A stretch of 50,001 bases of DNA, taken from assembly GCA_937967325.1 (NCBI GenBank), contig CALBSQ010000112.1, positions 1 to 50,001 of the forward strand, written 5' to 3'. Below, piece by piece: positions 8,690-17,249 of this stretch (its first letter is position 1; each line of letters starts with the position of its first letter). This stretch comes from an uncultured Chloroflexota bacterium. Lineage in GTDB: Bacteria > Chloroflexota > UBA4733. The notes under the pieces are model-generated. The model was not told where the DNA came from, did no database searches, and saw only the letters and a list, made by a program, of their open reading frames with translations. The position numbers were made by a program, and so were the translations under genes.

Positions 8690-9277
8690 TCAGACGCTGG
8701 TAGCGGTCTCGGCCGGCGGCGCTGGCCGCGCCTGGGCAGGTCCCGGAGCCGGCATCAGTAGCGGCGTATCGATCCGGCTGCTGCAGTACGGGCAGGCGTT
8801 CCAGTCCTTCTGCAAGTCGGTGCCGCAGGTGGCGCAGCGGCGCTGGATCAGGTCGGGGGCGACGTACTTGCGGTAGCCGCAGTTCGGGCAGGTTGCCCAG
8901 TTCCGCGATACCGGCTGCTCACAGGAGGGGCAGAAGATGCCCTGTTCCACGGGGGCCGGCACGCCGCCGGGGCCTTGCGAGCGGAAGTTCAGCGATGGCA
9001 CGCGGGGCGCGTTGCTCCCCGACAGCCATCGGTAGATCAGGTAGCCGCCGCCGAAGACGACGAGCAGCGGAATCAGCCCGCCGAAGGCCACCGCCAGCAA
9101 CGCGCCGATCAGTCCAAAGACGATCCAGGGCGCCGGCCCCGGGCCGTGATGGTGCATCATCATGGGTCCTCTCCATCCAAGGCCGCCGTGCCCCGCCGTA
9201 AGGAGCAGGAAGGCGGCGACGATTCCAATGCCGAGTAGTAATGCCATGAGTCGCTCTCTTTCTTCAGTGCTCTCCAT
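8690..9277 (-). CDS. Membrane protein with double zinc ribbon
   Basis: A 195-residue protein. Two hydrophobic helices (about 11-27, MALLLGIGIVAAFLLL, and about 50-85, IVFGLIGALLAV then LIPLLVVFGGGYLIY) are separated by a His/Met-rich loop with MMMHHHG. The C-terminal half carries two zinc ribbons: CPSC...CPNC and CATC...CPYC. The tail is Ala/Pro-rich. The ATG at 9277 follows GGAGG by 11 nt; a TTG at 9295 is less likely. It is 33 nt downstream of the coiled-coil membrane gene and probably cotranscribed with it. The HHH/MMM loop could bind metal, but that is speculation. Function unknown. Confidence 0.75.
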   Translation of the reverse strand: MESTEERERLMALLLGIGIVAAFLLLTAGHGGLGWRGPMMMHHHGPGPAPWIVFGLIGALLAVAFGGLIPLLVVFGGGYLIYRWLSGSNAPRVPSLNFRSQGPGGVPAPVEQGIFCPSCEQPVSRNWATCPNCGYRKYVAPDLIQRRCATCGTDLQKDWNACPYCSSRIDTPLLMPAPGPAQARPAPPAETATSV

Positions 9278-9310
9278 GAGCTGGTCTGCCTCCAATCATC
9301 CCGCTGCCCG

Positions 9311-9910
9311 TCACTTCGAGCCGATCACTTTGGTCGTCGTGGCGGGCGGTGTCGATGGCGCCGGCGGCGCGGCAGGCACGTTGCTGAGCTGGCTCTGTAT
9401 CGACTGCAACTGGGCGGTGAGCCGTGCCTCTTCCGCGGTCAGCCGTGCCCGCTGCGCTTGCTGCATCGCCAGTTCCTTTGCCTGGCGCGCTGCCTGATCT
9501 GTCCGTTCCTTCGCCTGTTGCGCCGCCAGCATCGCCTGCTGCTTGAACTGCGCGGGGTCGCAGCCGGCCGCCGCCGCGTCGTCACTGACGCGGACCGTGC
9601 CATCCTGGCCTACGACCACGGTCTGACCGGGCAGCACACTCAGGCGCTGCGTCGCGCCTTGCGACCCTTCGATGATCACGGTGCTGGCGACGCCGGCAGG
9701 GAGGCATCCGTAGACTGACGCTCCCTGCTTTCCCATCCGGACCCGCGGCTGGGGCGACGTTGCCCCGACGTTCCCGGTCAGGTCGCGCTGCAAGTCGGCC
9801 AGCGCGTTATCCGACGGCTGCCAGAACGTGGTCAACCGAAACTCGGTAATCCAGGCAACGCTGAGGGCGACCAGGATGCCGATGCCCACCCATCGCCAGA
9901 ACGGTTGCAT
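9311..9910 (-). CDS. Membrane-anchored coiled-coil protein
   Basis: A 199-residue protein with an N-terminal signal anchor (about 6-23, WVGIGILVALSVAWITEF). A small domain with two cysteines follows (YGCLPAG and AGCDPAQ). Then comes a long Ala/Gln/Arg-rich helix (about 125-180) with the heptad look of a coiled coil (KQQAMLAAQQAKERTDQAAR). The C-terminal tail is Pro/Thr-rich. AGGAGG stands 5 nt before the ATG at 9910. It lies downstream of the histidine kinase gene with a 198-nt gap and upstream of the zinc-ribbon membrane gene. I do not recognise the family; an extracytoplasmic scaffold or sensor partner is possible. Confidence 0.7.
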   Translation of the reverse strand: MQPFWRWVGIGILVALSVAWITEFRLTTFWQPSDNALADLQRDLTGNVGATSPQPRVRMGKQGASVYGCLPAGVASTVIIEGSQGATQRLSVLPGQTVVVGQDGTVRVSDDAAAAGCDPAQFKQQAMLAAQQAKERTDQAARQAKELAMQQAQRARLTAEEARLTAQLQSIQSQLSNVPAAPPAPSTPPATTTKVIGSK

Positions 9911-10108
9911 CCTCACCTCCTCGACTACTGGCCGCTCAGGCGCGGCCGTACCGGTTCATCCGACACCCTAGCTTCGCGGGCGGGCCGCGGCCCGCTTGCA
10001 TCCGCCCCCCTTGCATTGCTCCGTCCTTTCATTGCTCTCAGGGTAGGGCGAGGACGTGAATGCAAGGATGGGAAAGCTAAAGCTTGCCTGAAGATTGGAG
10101 GAATGGCC

Positions 10109-11782
10109 CTACTTGCGCGACGCCAGCGCGGGAGGAGCAGCGGTGTTCCGGCGGTCGCCGCGACCGACGGCAGGTTTGGCCGGGGCCGGCCGGGTGATCG
10201 CGGGCTTCGGCAGCGCCGGAGTCGCCTCGACCTGCAACGGCAGGTCGACGATAAACGTCGCACCACGGCCCGCAGGACTGACAGCGACGATGGCGCCGCG
10301 GTGCGCCTCGACGATGGCTTTGGCGATGGCCAGGCCGAGACCCATGCCGCCGCTGCCTCTGGAGCGCGAGCTGTCGCTGCGGTAGAAGCGGTCGAAGATG
10401 TGCGGCAGGTCGGGGCTGGGGATGCCGGGGCCGCTGTCGGTGATGCGCAGGCGGGCCACGCTCCCCGCGCGCAGCGCCGACAGCGTCACCAGGCCGCCTG
10501 GCGGCGTGAACTTCAGGGCGTTGTCGCCCACGTTGAGCAGCACCTGTTTGAGTTTGTCACAATCGCCGACCACCGGCAACGGGCCATCGCCGTGAAACTC
10601 CACCACGGCATGCGGGCCGACCAGGCGCAGCTCACCCGCGACCTCCGCGGTCAGCGCCGCCACGTCCAGCGGCGCCACGTGGAGCTGCATCTGGCCTTCC
10701 ATCCGCGAGAGCTGCAACAGATCGTTGACCAGGCGCGTGAGCCGCTGCAGCTCCAGATCCATCGTGCGCAGCACCTTCTGCACACGCTCGGGGTCGCCCT
10801 CGTCTGCTCCCAACAATAGGAGCTCCACGGAGCCGCCGAGCGCCGTGAGCGGTGTGCGCAGCTCGTGCGCCGCGTCGGCGGTGAAACGCTGCTGCGAGCG
10901 CAGGCTCTCCTCCAGGCGGTCGATCATCTGGTTGAAATTGCGGGCCAGGAGGTTCACGTCGCGACTGCCGGTCGGCCCGCTGAAGCGCCGGCTCAAGTCT
11001 CCCTTGGCGACGGTCTTGCTGACGGCCGCCATCCGGTCCAGCGGCAGCAGCAGCCGGCGCGTGACGGACAGCCCCACGACCGTGCCCGTGCCCAGCGCCG
11101 CCACGACGCCTACCAACAGCGAGTAGCGAAAGATGCGCAGGAAGGCATCCACTTGGTCGAGCGAGGCTCCCAGCTCGAGGACGCCCATCACCCCGGTTGA
11201 GGTCGACGCCGGCTCCAGCAAGATGTCGTAGCGCCGCGGCTGCTGCCCGACGGTGTAGCTGTTCGTGCGAGCCATGCTGTCGAGGAAAGTGATCTCCTTG
11301 CTATCGGGGACGGGCATGCCGTCGAGCAGGCTCGGCGTGCCGGTTTGGGCCAGCACCTTCCCATCGCCGCCGACAAAGCGCACGGCCACGTCGGTGTTGA
11401 CCAGGCGATCCAGCCCCAGATTGGCCGCGGTCGGAGGAGACGCATCGCTGCTTGGCGGAGGCACGGGCGTTGGTGTCGCGCTGACCGTCTTGGACAAAGC
11501 GCGCAGCGGGCCCGGCATCGGCGGCATGACGCCTTTGGCCATGCCGTCGGTGATCCGGAGGTGTGTCCGGCCGCTGGTGGTGGAGGTCACCTCCTGGAGC
11601 TGCCCGCTCTTCACCATGAGCGTCGCGTCGTCCTGGAGCTGCTTGTCCACGCTGGTCACGAGGATGCGGTCGACTTCGGTAAACAGCAGCAAGCCGAGCA
11701 GGCCGAGGACGGCTCCCAAGATTGCCACATAGAGGATGGCGAGCTGCCAGCGGAGGGGAACCTGAGCCAGAACTCGCCGCAT
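10109..11782 (-). CDS. Sensor histidine kinase (HAMP, HisKA, HATPase)
   Basis: A 557-residue two-component sensor kinase. TM1 lies at about 12-35 and TM2 at about 217-240; between them is a roughly 180-residue extracytoplasmic sensor region rich in Pro, Ser and Thr in its middle. HAMP follows TM2. The H-box AADAAHELRTPLTAL (about residue 317) carries the phosphorylated His. The N-box GDNALKFTPPGG and the G-boxes DSGPGIP and GSGGMGLGLAIAK bind ATP. The gene is 4 nt downstream of its response regulator. The signal sensed is unknown; the layout resembles OmpR-family partners such as BaeS or CpxA. The C-terminal 45 residues are low-complexity. Confidence 0.93.
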   Translation of the reverse strand: MRRVLAQVPLRWQLAILYVAILGAVLGLLGLLLFTEVDRILVTSVDKQLQDDATLMVKSGQLQEVTSTTSGRTHLRITDGMAKGVMPPMPGPLRALSKTVSATPTPVPPPSSDASPPTAANLGLDRLVNTDVAVRFVGGDGKVLAQTGTPSLLDGMPVPDSKEITFLDSMARTNSYTVGQQPRRYDILLEPASTSTGVMGVLELGASLDQVDAFLRIFRYSLLVGVVAALGTGTVVGLSVTRRLLLPLDRMAAVSKTVAKGDLSRRFSGPTGSRDVNLLARNFNQMIDRLEESLRSQQRFTADAAHELRTPLTALGGSVELLLLGADEGDPERVQKVLRTMDLELQRLTRLVNDLLQLSRMEGQMQLHVAPLDVAALTAEVAGELRLVGPHAVVEFHGDGPLPVVGDCDKLKQVLLNVGDNALKFTPPGGLVTLSALRAGSVARLRITDSGPGIPSPDLPHIFDRFYRSDSSRSRGSGGMGLGLAIAKAIVEAHRGAIVAVSPAGRGATFIVDLPLQVEATPALPKPAITRPAPAKPAVGRGDRRNTAAPPALASRK

Positions 11783-11786
11783 CCGC

Positions 11787-12509
11787 CTATCCCCCGCCGG
11801 GCAGCCGCAGGCAGTAGCCGACGCCGCGCACCGTCTGGATCAGCCGGCGATCGACGTCGCCCAGCTTGTCCCGCAGCGAGCTGATGTGGACCTCCACCAC
11901 GTTGGTATCGCCGATGTAGTGATACCCCCACAGCCGGTTCAGGATCGTCTCGCGCGAGAAGACCTGCTTAGGATGGGAGAGAAACAACTCCAGCAGGTCG
12001 AATTCGCGGGGCGTCAGCGCCACCGGCGCGTTGTTTCGCCAGACCTCCCGCGTGTCTCGGTTGAGCACCACGTCGGCGTAGCGCAGGATTTGGTGCAGCG
12101 TCTTGCCGCGGCGGCGCAGCACCGCCCGTACTCGCGCCAGCAGCTCCTGAAAGCGGAAGGGTTTCACAATATAGTCGTCGGCGCCGCCATCCAGGCCAGC
12201 CACGCGATCCTGCAGCTCGCTTCGAGCCGTTAACATAATGATGGGAACGTCGCTAGTGGCGGAGATGCGCCGGCACACCTCCAGGCCGTCGGTCCCCGGC
12301 AGCATGATGTCCAGGATGATCAGGTCCGGCTTGACTCGTGTGGCCAAGCGGAGCGCCGTAGGACCGTCGGCGGCGGTTTCCACGTGGTAGCCCTCGTGAC
12401 TGAGGCCGAGCTCGAGGAATTCCCGAATTGTCTCCTCGTCGTCGACCACCAGAATTCGCGGGGCCGCGTCGCCCGCCGTATCGGTTGGGGGAGCTTCCGT
12501 GAGAGCCAT
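11787..12509 (-). CDS. OmpR/PhoB-family response regulator
   Basis: A 240-residue regulator with an N-terminal receiver domain (VDDEETI acidic pocket, phospho-acceptor Asp in LIILDIMLPG, Lys in DDYIVKPF). The C-terminal winged-helix domain contains LTPREFDLLELFLSHPKQV and HISSLRDKLGD. The GTG at 12518 would extend it by three residues, but AGGA sits 10 nt before the ATG at 12509. A 10-bp palindrome (12524-12533) lies just upstream and could be an autoregulatory site. It is followed after 4 nt by its sensor kinase. Confidence 0.94.
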   Translation of the reverse strand: MALTEAPPTDTAGDAAPRILVVDDEETIREFLELGLSHEGYHVETAADGPTALRLATRVKPDLIILDIMLPGTDGLEVCRRISATSDVPIIMLTARSELQDRVAGLDGGADDYIVKPFRFQELLARVRAVLRRRGKTLHQILRYADVVLNRDTREVWRNNAPVALTPREFDLLELFLSHPKQVFSRETILNRLWGYHYIGDTNVVEVHISSLRDKLGDVDRRLIQTVRGVGYCLRLPGGG

Positions 12510-12523
12510 CGGCAGCACATCCT

Positions 12524-12533
12524 ACGTTAACGT
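12524..12533. promoter_or_regulatory. Palindrome acgttaacgt before the response-regulator gene
   Basis: A perfect 10-bp palindrome 14 nt upstream of the response-regulator ATG. A TATGAT -10-like hexamer lies further upstream on the minus strand (around 12545-12550). The site could bind the regulator itself, but a 10-bp palindrome may also be chance. Confidence 0.35.
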
Positions 12534-12661
12534 TCGCCAAGTACATCATACCCGCGTTGCTTAAGGCTCTACGTGGTCAATCTGAAGATTCGTTGAAGAC
12601 GCCAGGAGTCGCCTTTGTTAGGCGTATACTCCCCTGCATCGGCTGATCATGGAGTGCTGCC

Positions 12662-13501
12662 TTGGAACTGCTGTATCTCGGGACCGGCGCCGCCGAGGGC
12701 TACCCGGCGCTGTTTTGTCGCTGTGAACACTGTGTGCAAGCTCGCCGGTTGGGTGGTCGCGATCTGCGCCGCCGCACATCGGCGTTGATCGACGGTGAGC
12801 TGCTCATCGACGTCGGCCCCGACCTACTCGCTGCCGCCCACACCAACGCGCTGGACCTCAACGCGGTGCGCTGGGTGCTGCAGACGCACCAGCACTCCGA
12901 CCACCTGCTGGAGAGCAACTTCACCTTTCGCGGACCGGGATTTGCCGGGACGCCGCCGGAGCCATGGGAGCTGTGTGGCTCCGGCAAGACCGTCGAGACC
13001 ATCCGTGGCTACGGCGACTTGCCGGCCATCCGCGTCACTCCGCGTTCCGTCTCGGCCTTCGAGTCGTTTCAGCTCGGTCCCTACGCGGTCACGGCCTTGC
13101 TCGCTCGTCACGACATGGCCATCGATCCCCTGTTCTACGCGATCCGCCGCGAGGGCAAGGCGCTGCTGTGGGGCAACGATACCGGTCCGTTCTTCGAGGA
13201 AACCTGGCAAGCCCTGCAACAGCTCGGCGAGCAGGGTGTCCGCTTTGACGTCGCCTGCATCGAGGCCACCATGGGAATTCGTCCGATGCCCAACGATGCG
13301 CCGCCCTGGGGCCACATGAACCTGGAGCAGTGCGGGCAGCATCATCGGCAGCTGGCCGAGCGCGGTCTTCTCGTCGAAGGGGCGCGCTTGTTTGCCCAGC
13401 ACTTCTCCCACATCTCCACGCCGCTGCACGCTGAGGTGGAGCAAATCTTGCAACCGTATGGCGTGGCGCCGGCGTACGACGGCCTGACCGTGCGGTGGTG
13501 A
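12662..13501 (+). CDS. MBL-fold phosphodiesterase, PhnP-like
   Basis: A 279-residue metallo-beta-lactamase-fold protein. It opens MELLYLGTGAAEGYPALFC and continues RCEHC, the GTGxxxGxP...CxCxxC start typical of PhnP-like cyclic phosphodiesterases. It has the metal motif THQHSDH and later histidines in LARHDMA, GNDTGPF and AQHFSHIS. TTG start with GGAG 7 nt upstream. A TATACT hexamer at 12625-12630 could be the -10 element. No phosphonate genes lie nearby, so the substrate is open. Confidence 0.82.
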   Translation: MELLYLGTGAAEGYPALFCRCEHCVQARRLGGRDLRRRTSALIDGELLIDVGPDLLAAAHTNALDLNAVRWVLQTHQHSDHLLESNFTFRGPGFAGTPPEPWELCGSGKTVETIRGYGDLPAIRVTPRSVSAFESFQLGPYAVTALLARHDMAIDPLFYAIRREGKALLWGNDTGPFFEETWQALQQLGEQGVRFDVACIEATMGIRPMPNDAPPWGHMNLEQCGQHHRQLAERGLLVEGARLFAQHFSHISTPLHAEVEQILQPYGVAPAYDGLTVRW

Positions 13502-13526
13502 GCAGCCTGCGTCGCCGAGCGGCCTT

Positions 13527-13540
13527 GGTATACTGGCGCC
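13527..13540 (+). promoter_or_regulatory. Extended -10 promoter for a leaderless transcript (SCO1664-family gene)
   Basis: TGGTATACT ends 6 nt before the ATG at 13541 (TATACT at 13529-13534). Transcription would start at or next to the A of the start codon, and no Shine-Dalgarno sequence is present. The same 9-mer lies in the same position before pcrA. Confidence 0.6.
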
Positions 13541-14365
13541 ATGGCACGGTATCGCGCTCGACGGTCGTCTGACTCGTCATCCGACGAACCAGAAGACGCG
13601 GACGTTGCCGCCGCGGCCCCGATCACCGACGCGTCGTGGGCCGGTAGTGAAGACGCGCCAATCCTGGCCAGGCTCCAAACTGCGGAGATCGTCGCCTGCG
13701 AACAGATCCCGCAAGGTTCCAACTACGGCTTCGTCGTCGGCCTTAGCGACGCGGGTACCGACATCGATCTGCTGGCCGTCTACAAGCCCAGGCGCGGCGA
13801 GGCCCCGCTGTGGGATTTCCCCGACGGTACGTTGTACAAGCGTGAGTATGCCGCCTATCTGGCTGCCACAGCGATGGGCTGGCGATTCGTCCCCCCAACG
13901 GTCATTCGCGAGGGCCCCTACGGCATCGGCTCGGTCCAGCTGTGCATCCGGGCGCGACCGCGCAGCTATTACCAGGAATGGCGGCGGCAGCACGGCGACG
14001 CGCTCATGCGCGTCGCCGTATTCGACTACGTCACCAACAATGCCGATCGGAAGGCTGCCCACTGCCTGCTGGATGAGCAGGATCGCGTGTGGGCCATCGA
14101 CCATGGCCTGACCTTCAACGTCGACCCCAAGCTCCGCACGGTCATTCGCGAGTTTTCCGGGGACCCGCTGCCCGACTGGCTCAGCGCCGAGCTGCAGGCA
14201 TTTGCCGGCTGCGACGAGGCCCGGCAAGGGCTGAACAGTCGGTTGCGCCCGCTGCTCCATCCCACGGAGATAAAGGCATTTGCCACGCGTTTGGAGCGTG
14301 TGATGAAATGGCGCGTCTTCCCACGACTGGACCGGTATGACAGCGTGCCGCGGGAATGGTGGTGA
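13541..14365 (+). CDS. SCO1664-family PI3/4-kinase-like protein
   Basis: A 274-residue protein of the SCO1664 family, distantly related to PI3/4-kinase folds. Visible family motifs are LLAVYKPRRGEAPLWDFP, YKREYAAYL, VFDYVTNNADRKAAHCL and VWAIDHGLTFN. The D..N (NNADRK) and IDHGL pairs occupy the positions of catalytic and metal-binding residues in the kinase fold. In actinobacteria these genes usually sit beside a DUF3090 gene and a histidine-phosphatase-like gene; neither is present here. The first 35 residues are charged and probably disordered. The ATG overlaps the expected start of transcription, with no ribosome-binding site. Confidence 0.85.
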   Translation: MARYRARRSSDSSSDEPEDADVAAAAPITDASWAGSEDAPILARLQTAEIVACEQIPQGSNYGFVVGLSDAGTDIDLLAVYKPRRGEAPLWDFPDGTLYKREYAAYLAATAMGWRFVPPTVIREGPYGIGSVQLCIRARPRSYYQEWRRQHGDALMRVAVFDYVTNNADRKAAHCLLDEQDRVWAIDHGLTFNVDPKLRTVIREFSGDPLPDWLSAELQAFAGCDEARQGLNSRLRPLLHPTEIKAFATRLERVMKWRVFPRLDRYDSVPREWW

Positions 14366-14650
14366 GCGAAGGAGCCTCACCCCAACCCTCTCCGGCGCGG
14401 CGAGGGGAGGCCCGGCGGCACCGGCGCGGGGGATCGGCAACAGGCGCGTGTGATGAGGTGCAACTGGCCGTGCAATGCGCAGTCGGTGACCCAGGTGTGA
14501 TGGTCGTCGCCGGGCCTGGTGATGCGCCAGATCCCCTGGGCCGCGCTTGACGAGTCGAGCCGTGCTCCGTTACCCTGAACGCTATAGATAAGTAAGTCGC
14601 TTCACTCCATTGAGAACCGAGGGTGACGCGGACGGACCAAAGGAGACATC
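14366..14650. other. Intergenic region with hairpin repeat and promoter for the Rdx gene
   Basis: Just after the SCO1664-family stop is a repeat-like stretch (ctcaccccaaccctctcc...gaggggagg, about 14380-14410) that can fold and may terminate transcription. Near the far end is TTGACG (14547-14552) with TACCCT 18 nt later (14571-14576), a plausible promoter for the Rdx gene. No credible ORF lies between. Confidence 0.4.
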
Positions 14651-14911
14651 GTGGCGGCGAAGCCGGTTAAAGTGACCATCACCTATTGCGCGGAGTGCGG
14701 CTACGAGCCCCAGACGCTCGCGCTCTGCGACGCGTTGATGAAGACCTTCCTGCATGAGCTCTCGTCCATTGAGCTCATCCCCTGGTACGAAGGCTCATTT
14801 GAGGTTCGCGTGGACGCCGATCTGGTGCACTCGATGTACCGCGACGGTGGCTTTCCAGAGCAGGACACCATCATCCACGCCGTCCGAGATCACCTGGTCC
14901 GCGCTGCCTGA
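14651..14911 (+). CDS. SelT/SelW/SelH (Rdx) family thioredoxin-like protein
   Basis: An 86-residue thioredoxin-like protein with the redox motif YCAECGYEPQ near the N-terminus. This is the selenoprotein W family with Cys in place of selenocysteine. The rest follows the short beta-alpha-beta-beta pattern of that family, ending at residue 86. GTG start with AGGAG 6 nt upstream. These proteins are thought to take part in thiol redox control; the partner is unknown. It stands alone and is convergent with manD. Confidence 0.85.
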   Translation: MAAKPVKVTITYCAECGYEPQTLALCDALMKTFLHELSSIELIPWYEGSFEVRVDADLVHSMYRDGGFPEQDTIIHAVRDHLVRAA

Positions 14912-14982
14912 GGCGCGAACCTGCCCGGCAGCGCCGGATCCCTCCGCGCGCCGCTAACCGTCCTGGCGGGCATCGGGAACCC

Positions 14983-16224
14983 TCACCAATCCTGCACGCT
15001 ACCGTCCAGGCGCCGCGTCGTGGGTAGGTAGGCGCGCTGGTAGGGATATCTGGCGGCGGCGGCCTCGTCCAGGTCCGTCCCCAGCCCCGACACGTCACGA
15101 ACCTGGAGGTAGCCGTCCTGGAAGGTCGGGCCACCGGGCATCACTTCCTGCTGTTGCTCGGAAAAGAACACCATCTCCTGCACACCAAAGTTGGTGGTTG
15201 CCAGGTCGAGGTGGACGTTCGCCGCGTGGGTGTGCGGGCTGATGTCGCCCGGCCCGTGCCAGGCGGTCTTGACCTGATAGGGTTCGGCGATGGCGGCGAT
15301 CTTGCGCCCCTCGGTGATCCCACCGCTGTGGGCCAAGTCGCAGCGGATGTAATCGATGAGCTGCTCCGTGATCGCCGGCAGGCATTCCCATTTGTTGTGC
15401 CAGAGCTCACCCATGGCGATGGGGATAGTGGTGTGGTTGCGCAGCAGGCGGAAGCTCTCCTTGTGCTCTGGACGCAGCGGATCTTCCAGGAAGAAGAGGT
15501 GGAACGGCTCCAGCTCGCGGGCCAGCCGGGCCGCCTCGATCGGCGTCAGCCGCTCGTGGACGTCGTGGAATAGCTCGATGTCGTCACCCAGTGTCGAGCG
15601 CAGGTGCGCAAATAGCTTCGGAATCGCCCGCAGGTAGGGCGCCGGCTCCCATATCTCCTCCTCCGGCAACCCCTCGCCGCGAACTGGTGAGGCCGCCACC
15701 ATTTGGTCGGTCAGCCGCCGCTCCGCGGCGCCGACGCCGTAGGTGCTGGTGACGCCCGGCGACTGGATGGCCACCTGGGCGCGGATCACCTTGAAGCCCC
15801 GCGCCATCAGGCGGCGCACCCTGTCCTCTACCTCTTCGGGGTCGCGACCACCGGCGTGGGAGTAGGCGAGGACCCCTTCCCGCGTCTTGCCGCCGAGCAG
15901 CGAGTACACCGGCAGCCCGGCACGCTTGCCCTTGATGTCCCACAGCGCCGTATCGACGCCCGACAGCGCGGACATCAACACCGGGCCGCCACGCCAGTAG
16001 GCGCCGCGAAACAACGACTGCCAGATGTCCTCGATGCGGTCAGGGTCGCGTCCCAGCAGCAGCGGCTTGATGTGCTCCTCCAGCGCCGTAGCCACGGCCA
16101 GCTCGCGCCCGTTCAATGTGGCATCGCCCACGCCGTACAGCCCCGGATCATCGGTGACGATCTTGACCAGCACAAAGTTGCGACCCGGGCAGGTGACGAC
16201 CACGCGCACGTCCACGATCTTCAA
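14983..16224 (-). CDS. manD: D-mannonate dehydratase-family enolase-superfamily enzyme (ManD/RspA type)
   Basis: A 413-residue enolase-superfamily sugar-acid dehydratase. It starts MKIVDVRVVVTCPGRNF, which matches the ManD start. Metal ligands appear as Asp in FHDVHERL, Glu in FFLEDPL and Glu in AMGELWHN. The His of DVHERL and the Tyr of STYGVG correspond to ManD catalytic residues. TTG start at 16224, with GGGAGGGGA upstream; the longer frame to 16275 adds an unlikely N-terminus. Members dehydrate D-mannonate or D-gluconate to 2-keto-3-deoxygluconate, but some have little activity, so the substrate is uncertain. No other hexuronate genes lie alongside. Confidence 0.88.
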   Translation of the reverse strand: MKIVDVRVVVTCPGRNFVLVKIVTDDPGLYGVGDATLNGRELAVATALEEHIKPLLLGRDPDRIEDIWQSLFRGAYWRGGPVLMSALSGVDTALWDIKGKRAGLPVYSLLGGKTREGVLAYSHAGGRDPEEVEDRVRRLMARGFKVIRAQVAIQSPGVTSTYGVGAAERRLTDQMVAASPVRGEGLPEEEIWEPAPYLRAIPKLFAHLRSTLGDDIELFHDVHERLTPIEAARLARELEPFHLFFLEDPLRPEHKESFRLLRNHTTIPIAMGELWHNKWECLPAITEQLIDYIRCDLAHSGGITEGRKIAAIAEPYQVKTAWHGPGDISPHTHAANVHLDLATTNFGVQEMVFFSEQQQEVMPGGPTFQDGYLQVRDVSGLGTDLDEAAAARYPYQRAYLPTTRRLDGSVQDW

Positions 16225-16544
16225 AGCAAGATCCCCTCCCACGCCGATCCCGTGGCGCCGCGGCCGCCGGCGCATCGTAGCACAGAGGTATGTCCGCTGA
16301 GATGGCCGGCATCTACACGGGCCGCGTCATTGCTCGCCAAGACGACCGGCTGGGCTGCCAATCGGCTTGGGCTGCCAGCAAGCCCAATGTCTTCCTAGCC
16401 GAGCATACCGGTCTTGCTGGCCGACCGCGCGAACGGCCATCGCGCCGTCCGCTGGCTCGCTCGGCTGTCGGTTAGAATGCGGTGAATACTGGCGATCAAC
16501 GGCGCTGTATGCCTGCTCCGGCTTGGATCCAGAGAGGAGGAACA
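16225..16544. other. Intergenic region between manD and the first toxin-antitoxin module
   Basis: About 320 nt separating divergent genes. It contains a perfect 7-bp stem hairpin (TTGGGCT at 16367-16373, AGCCCAA at 16381-16387) within a repeated ggctgcc/gggctgcc context, and a TAGAAT (16473-16478) that could be the -10 of the antitoxin promoter. The hairpin could be an autoregulatory operator. No credible ORF was seen. Confidence 0.4.
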
Positions 16545-16757
16545 ATGCCCACCACCATGACTCGTCGCATCGCCATGAGGCGCCCTGATGGGACTGTCCG
16601 TGGCTACCTGACGGTGCCGGACACTACGGATCCTGTATACCAGGCGAAAATGGGGAAGCTCCTGGACGAACTTGACGCTGCGCTAGATCAGGCGGCGAAA
16701 GAGAGCGGGCTCACCCGCGAGGAGCTTGCCCGCGCCCTCACCGAGCCGGAGGAATGA
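16545..16757 (+). CDS. Antitoxin of PIN-type toxin-antitoxin module
   Basis: A 70-residue acidic protein. The N-terminal part (MRRPDGTVRGYLTVPD) looks like a small beta-rich domain and the rest is helical (ELDAALDQAAKESGLTREE). AGAGGAGGA stands 4 nt before the ATG at 16545, which rules out the upstream ATG at 16482. The stop overlaps the PIN gene start by 4 nt (ATGA), the usual antitoxin-toxin coupling. No known antitoxin family is recognised from sequence alone. Confidence 0.72.
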   Translation: MPTTMTRRIAMRRPDGTVRGYLTVPDTTDPVYQAKMGKLLDELDAALDQAAKESGLTREELARALTEPEE

Positions 16758-17209
16758 TCCGGCTCGTCGTCGATGCCAACGTTCTCGTCGGCGAGTTGTT
16801 GCGGCTCCAGGGTCTCGCCCTGCTCCGTAACTCCTTGCTCGCGCTTCTTATTACGGAACGGGCGCGCGACGAGTCGCAACACGAGCTCCGGCGCCGGGTC
16901 CAGGCCATGCTCCACCATGGTCGTCTGGCGCCGATGGCGGCGCATACCCTGCTGGCGGCCGCCGAGCGCGTATTGAGGGAGCGCTTCGCTCTCGTGCCGG
17001 TTGCCGACTATGCAGCCGAGGAAGCTATCGCTCGACGGCGGATCCCTCGCGATTCGGACGATTGGCCAACTGTCGCGGCGGCCCTCGCCACGCAGTCCTC
17101 GATCTGGACGAACGACGCCGACTTTCTGGGCTGCGCCGTGCCTGTCTGGACAACGCAGACGCTGCGCCTGGAACACAGGGGACTGGTGAATGCCAAGGGC
17201 AGCGTATGA
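16754..17209 (+). CDS. PIN-domain toxin (VapC-like RNase)
   Basis: A 151-residue PIN-domain protein. Acidic residues expected for the metal site are Asp in VVDANVLVGE, Glu in ARDESQHEL, the Asp pair in DSDDWPTVAAAL, and Asp in WTNDADFLG. PIN toxins cleave tRNA or rRNA when released from their antitoxin. It overlaps the antitoxin by 4 nt and converges with a second PIN module that ends 41 nt away. Confidence 0.86.
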   Translation: MIRLVVDANVLVGELLRLQGLALLRNSLLALLITERARDESQHELRRRVQAMLHHGRLAPMAAHTLLAAAERVLRERFALVPVADYAAEEAIARRRIPRDSDDWPTVAAALATQSSIWTNDADFLGCAVPVWTTQTLRLEHRGLVNAKGSV

Positions 17210-17249
17210 CACGAACACCTGCGTCGCACCAGTTGCCCGTTCCCCGGTG

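Noticed and set aside
14677..14710. Selenocysteine in the SelW-like protein
   Set aside because: The motif is CxxC with TGC codons; there is no TGA at the redox site.
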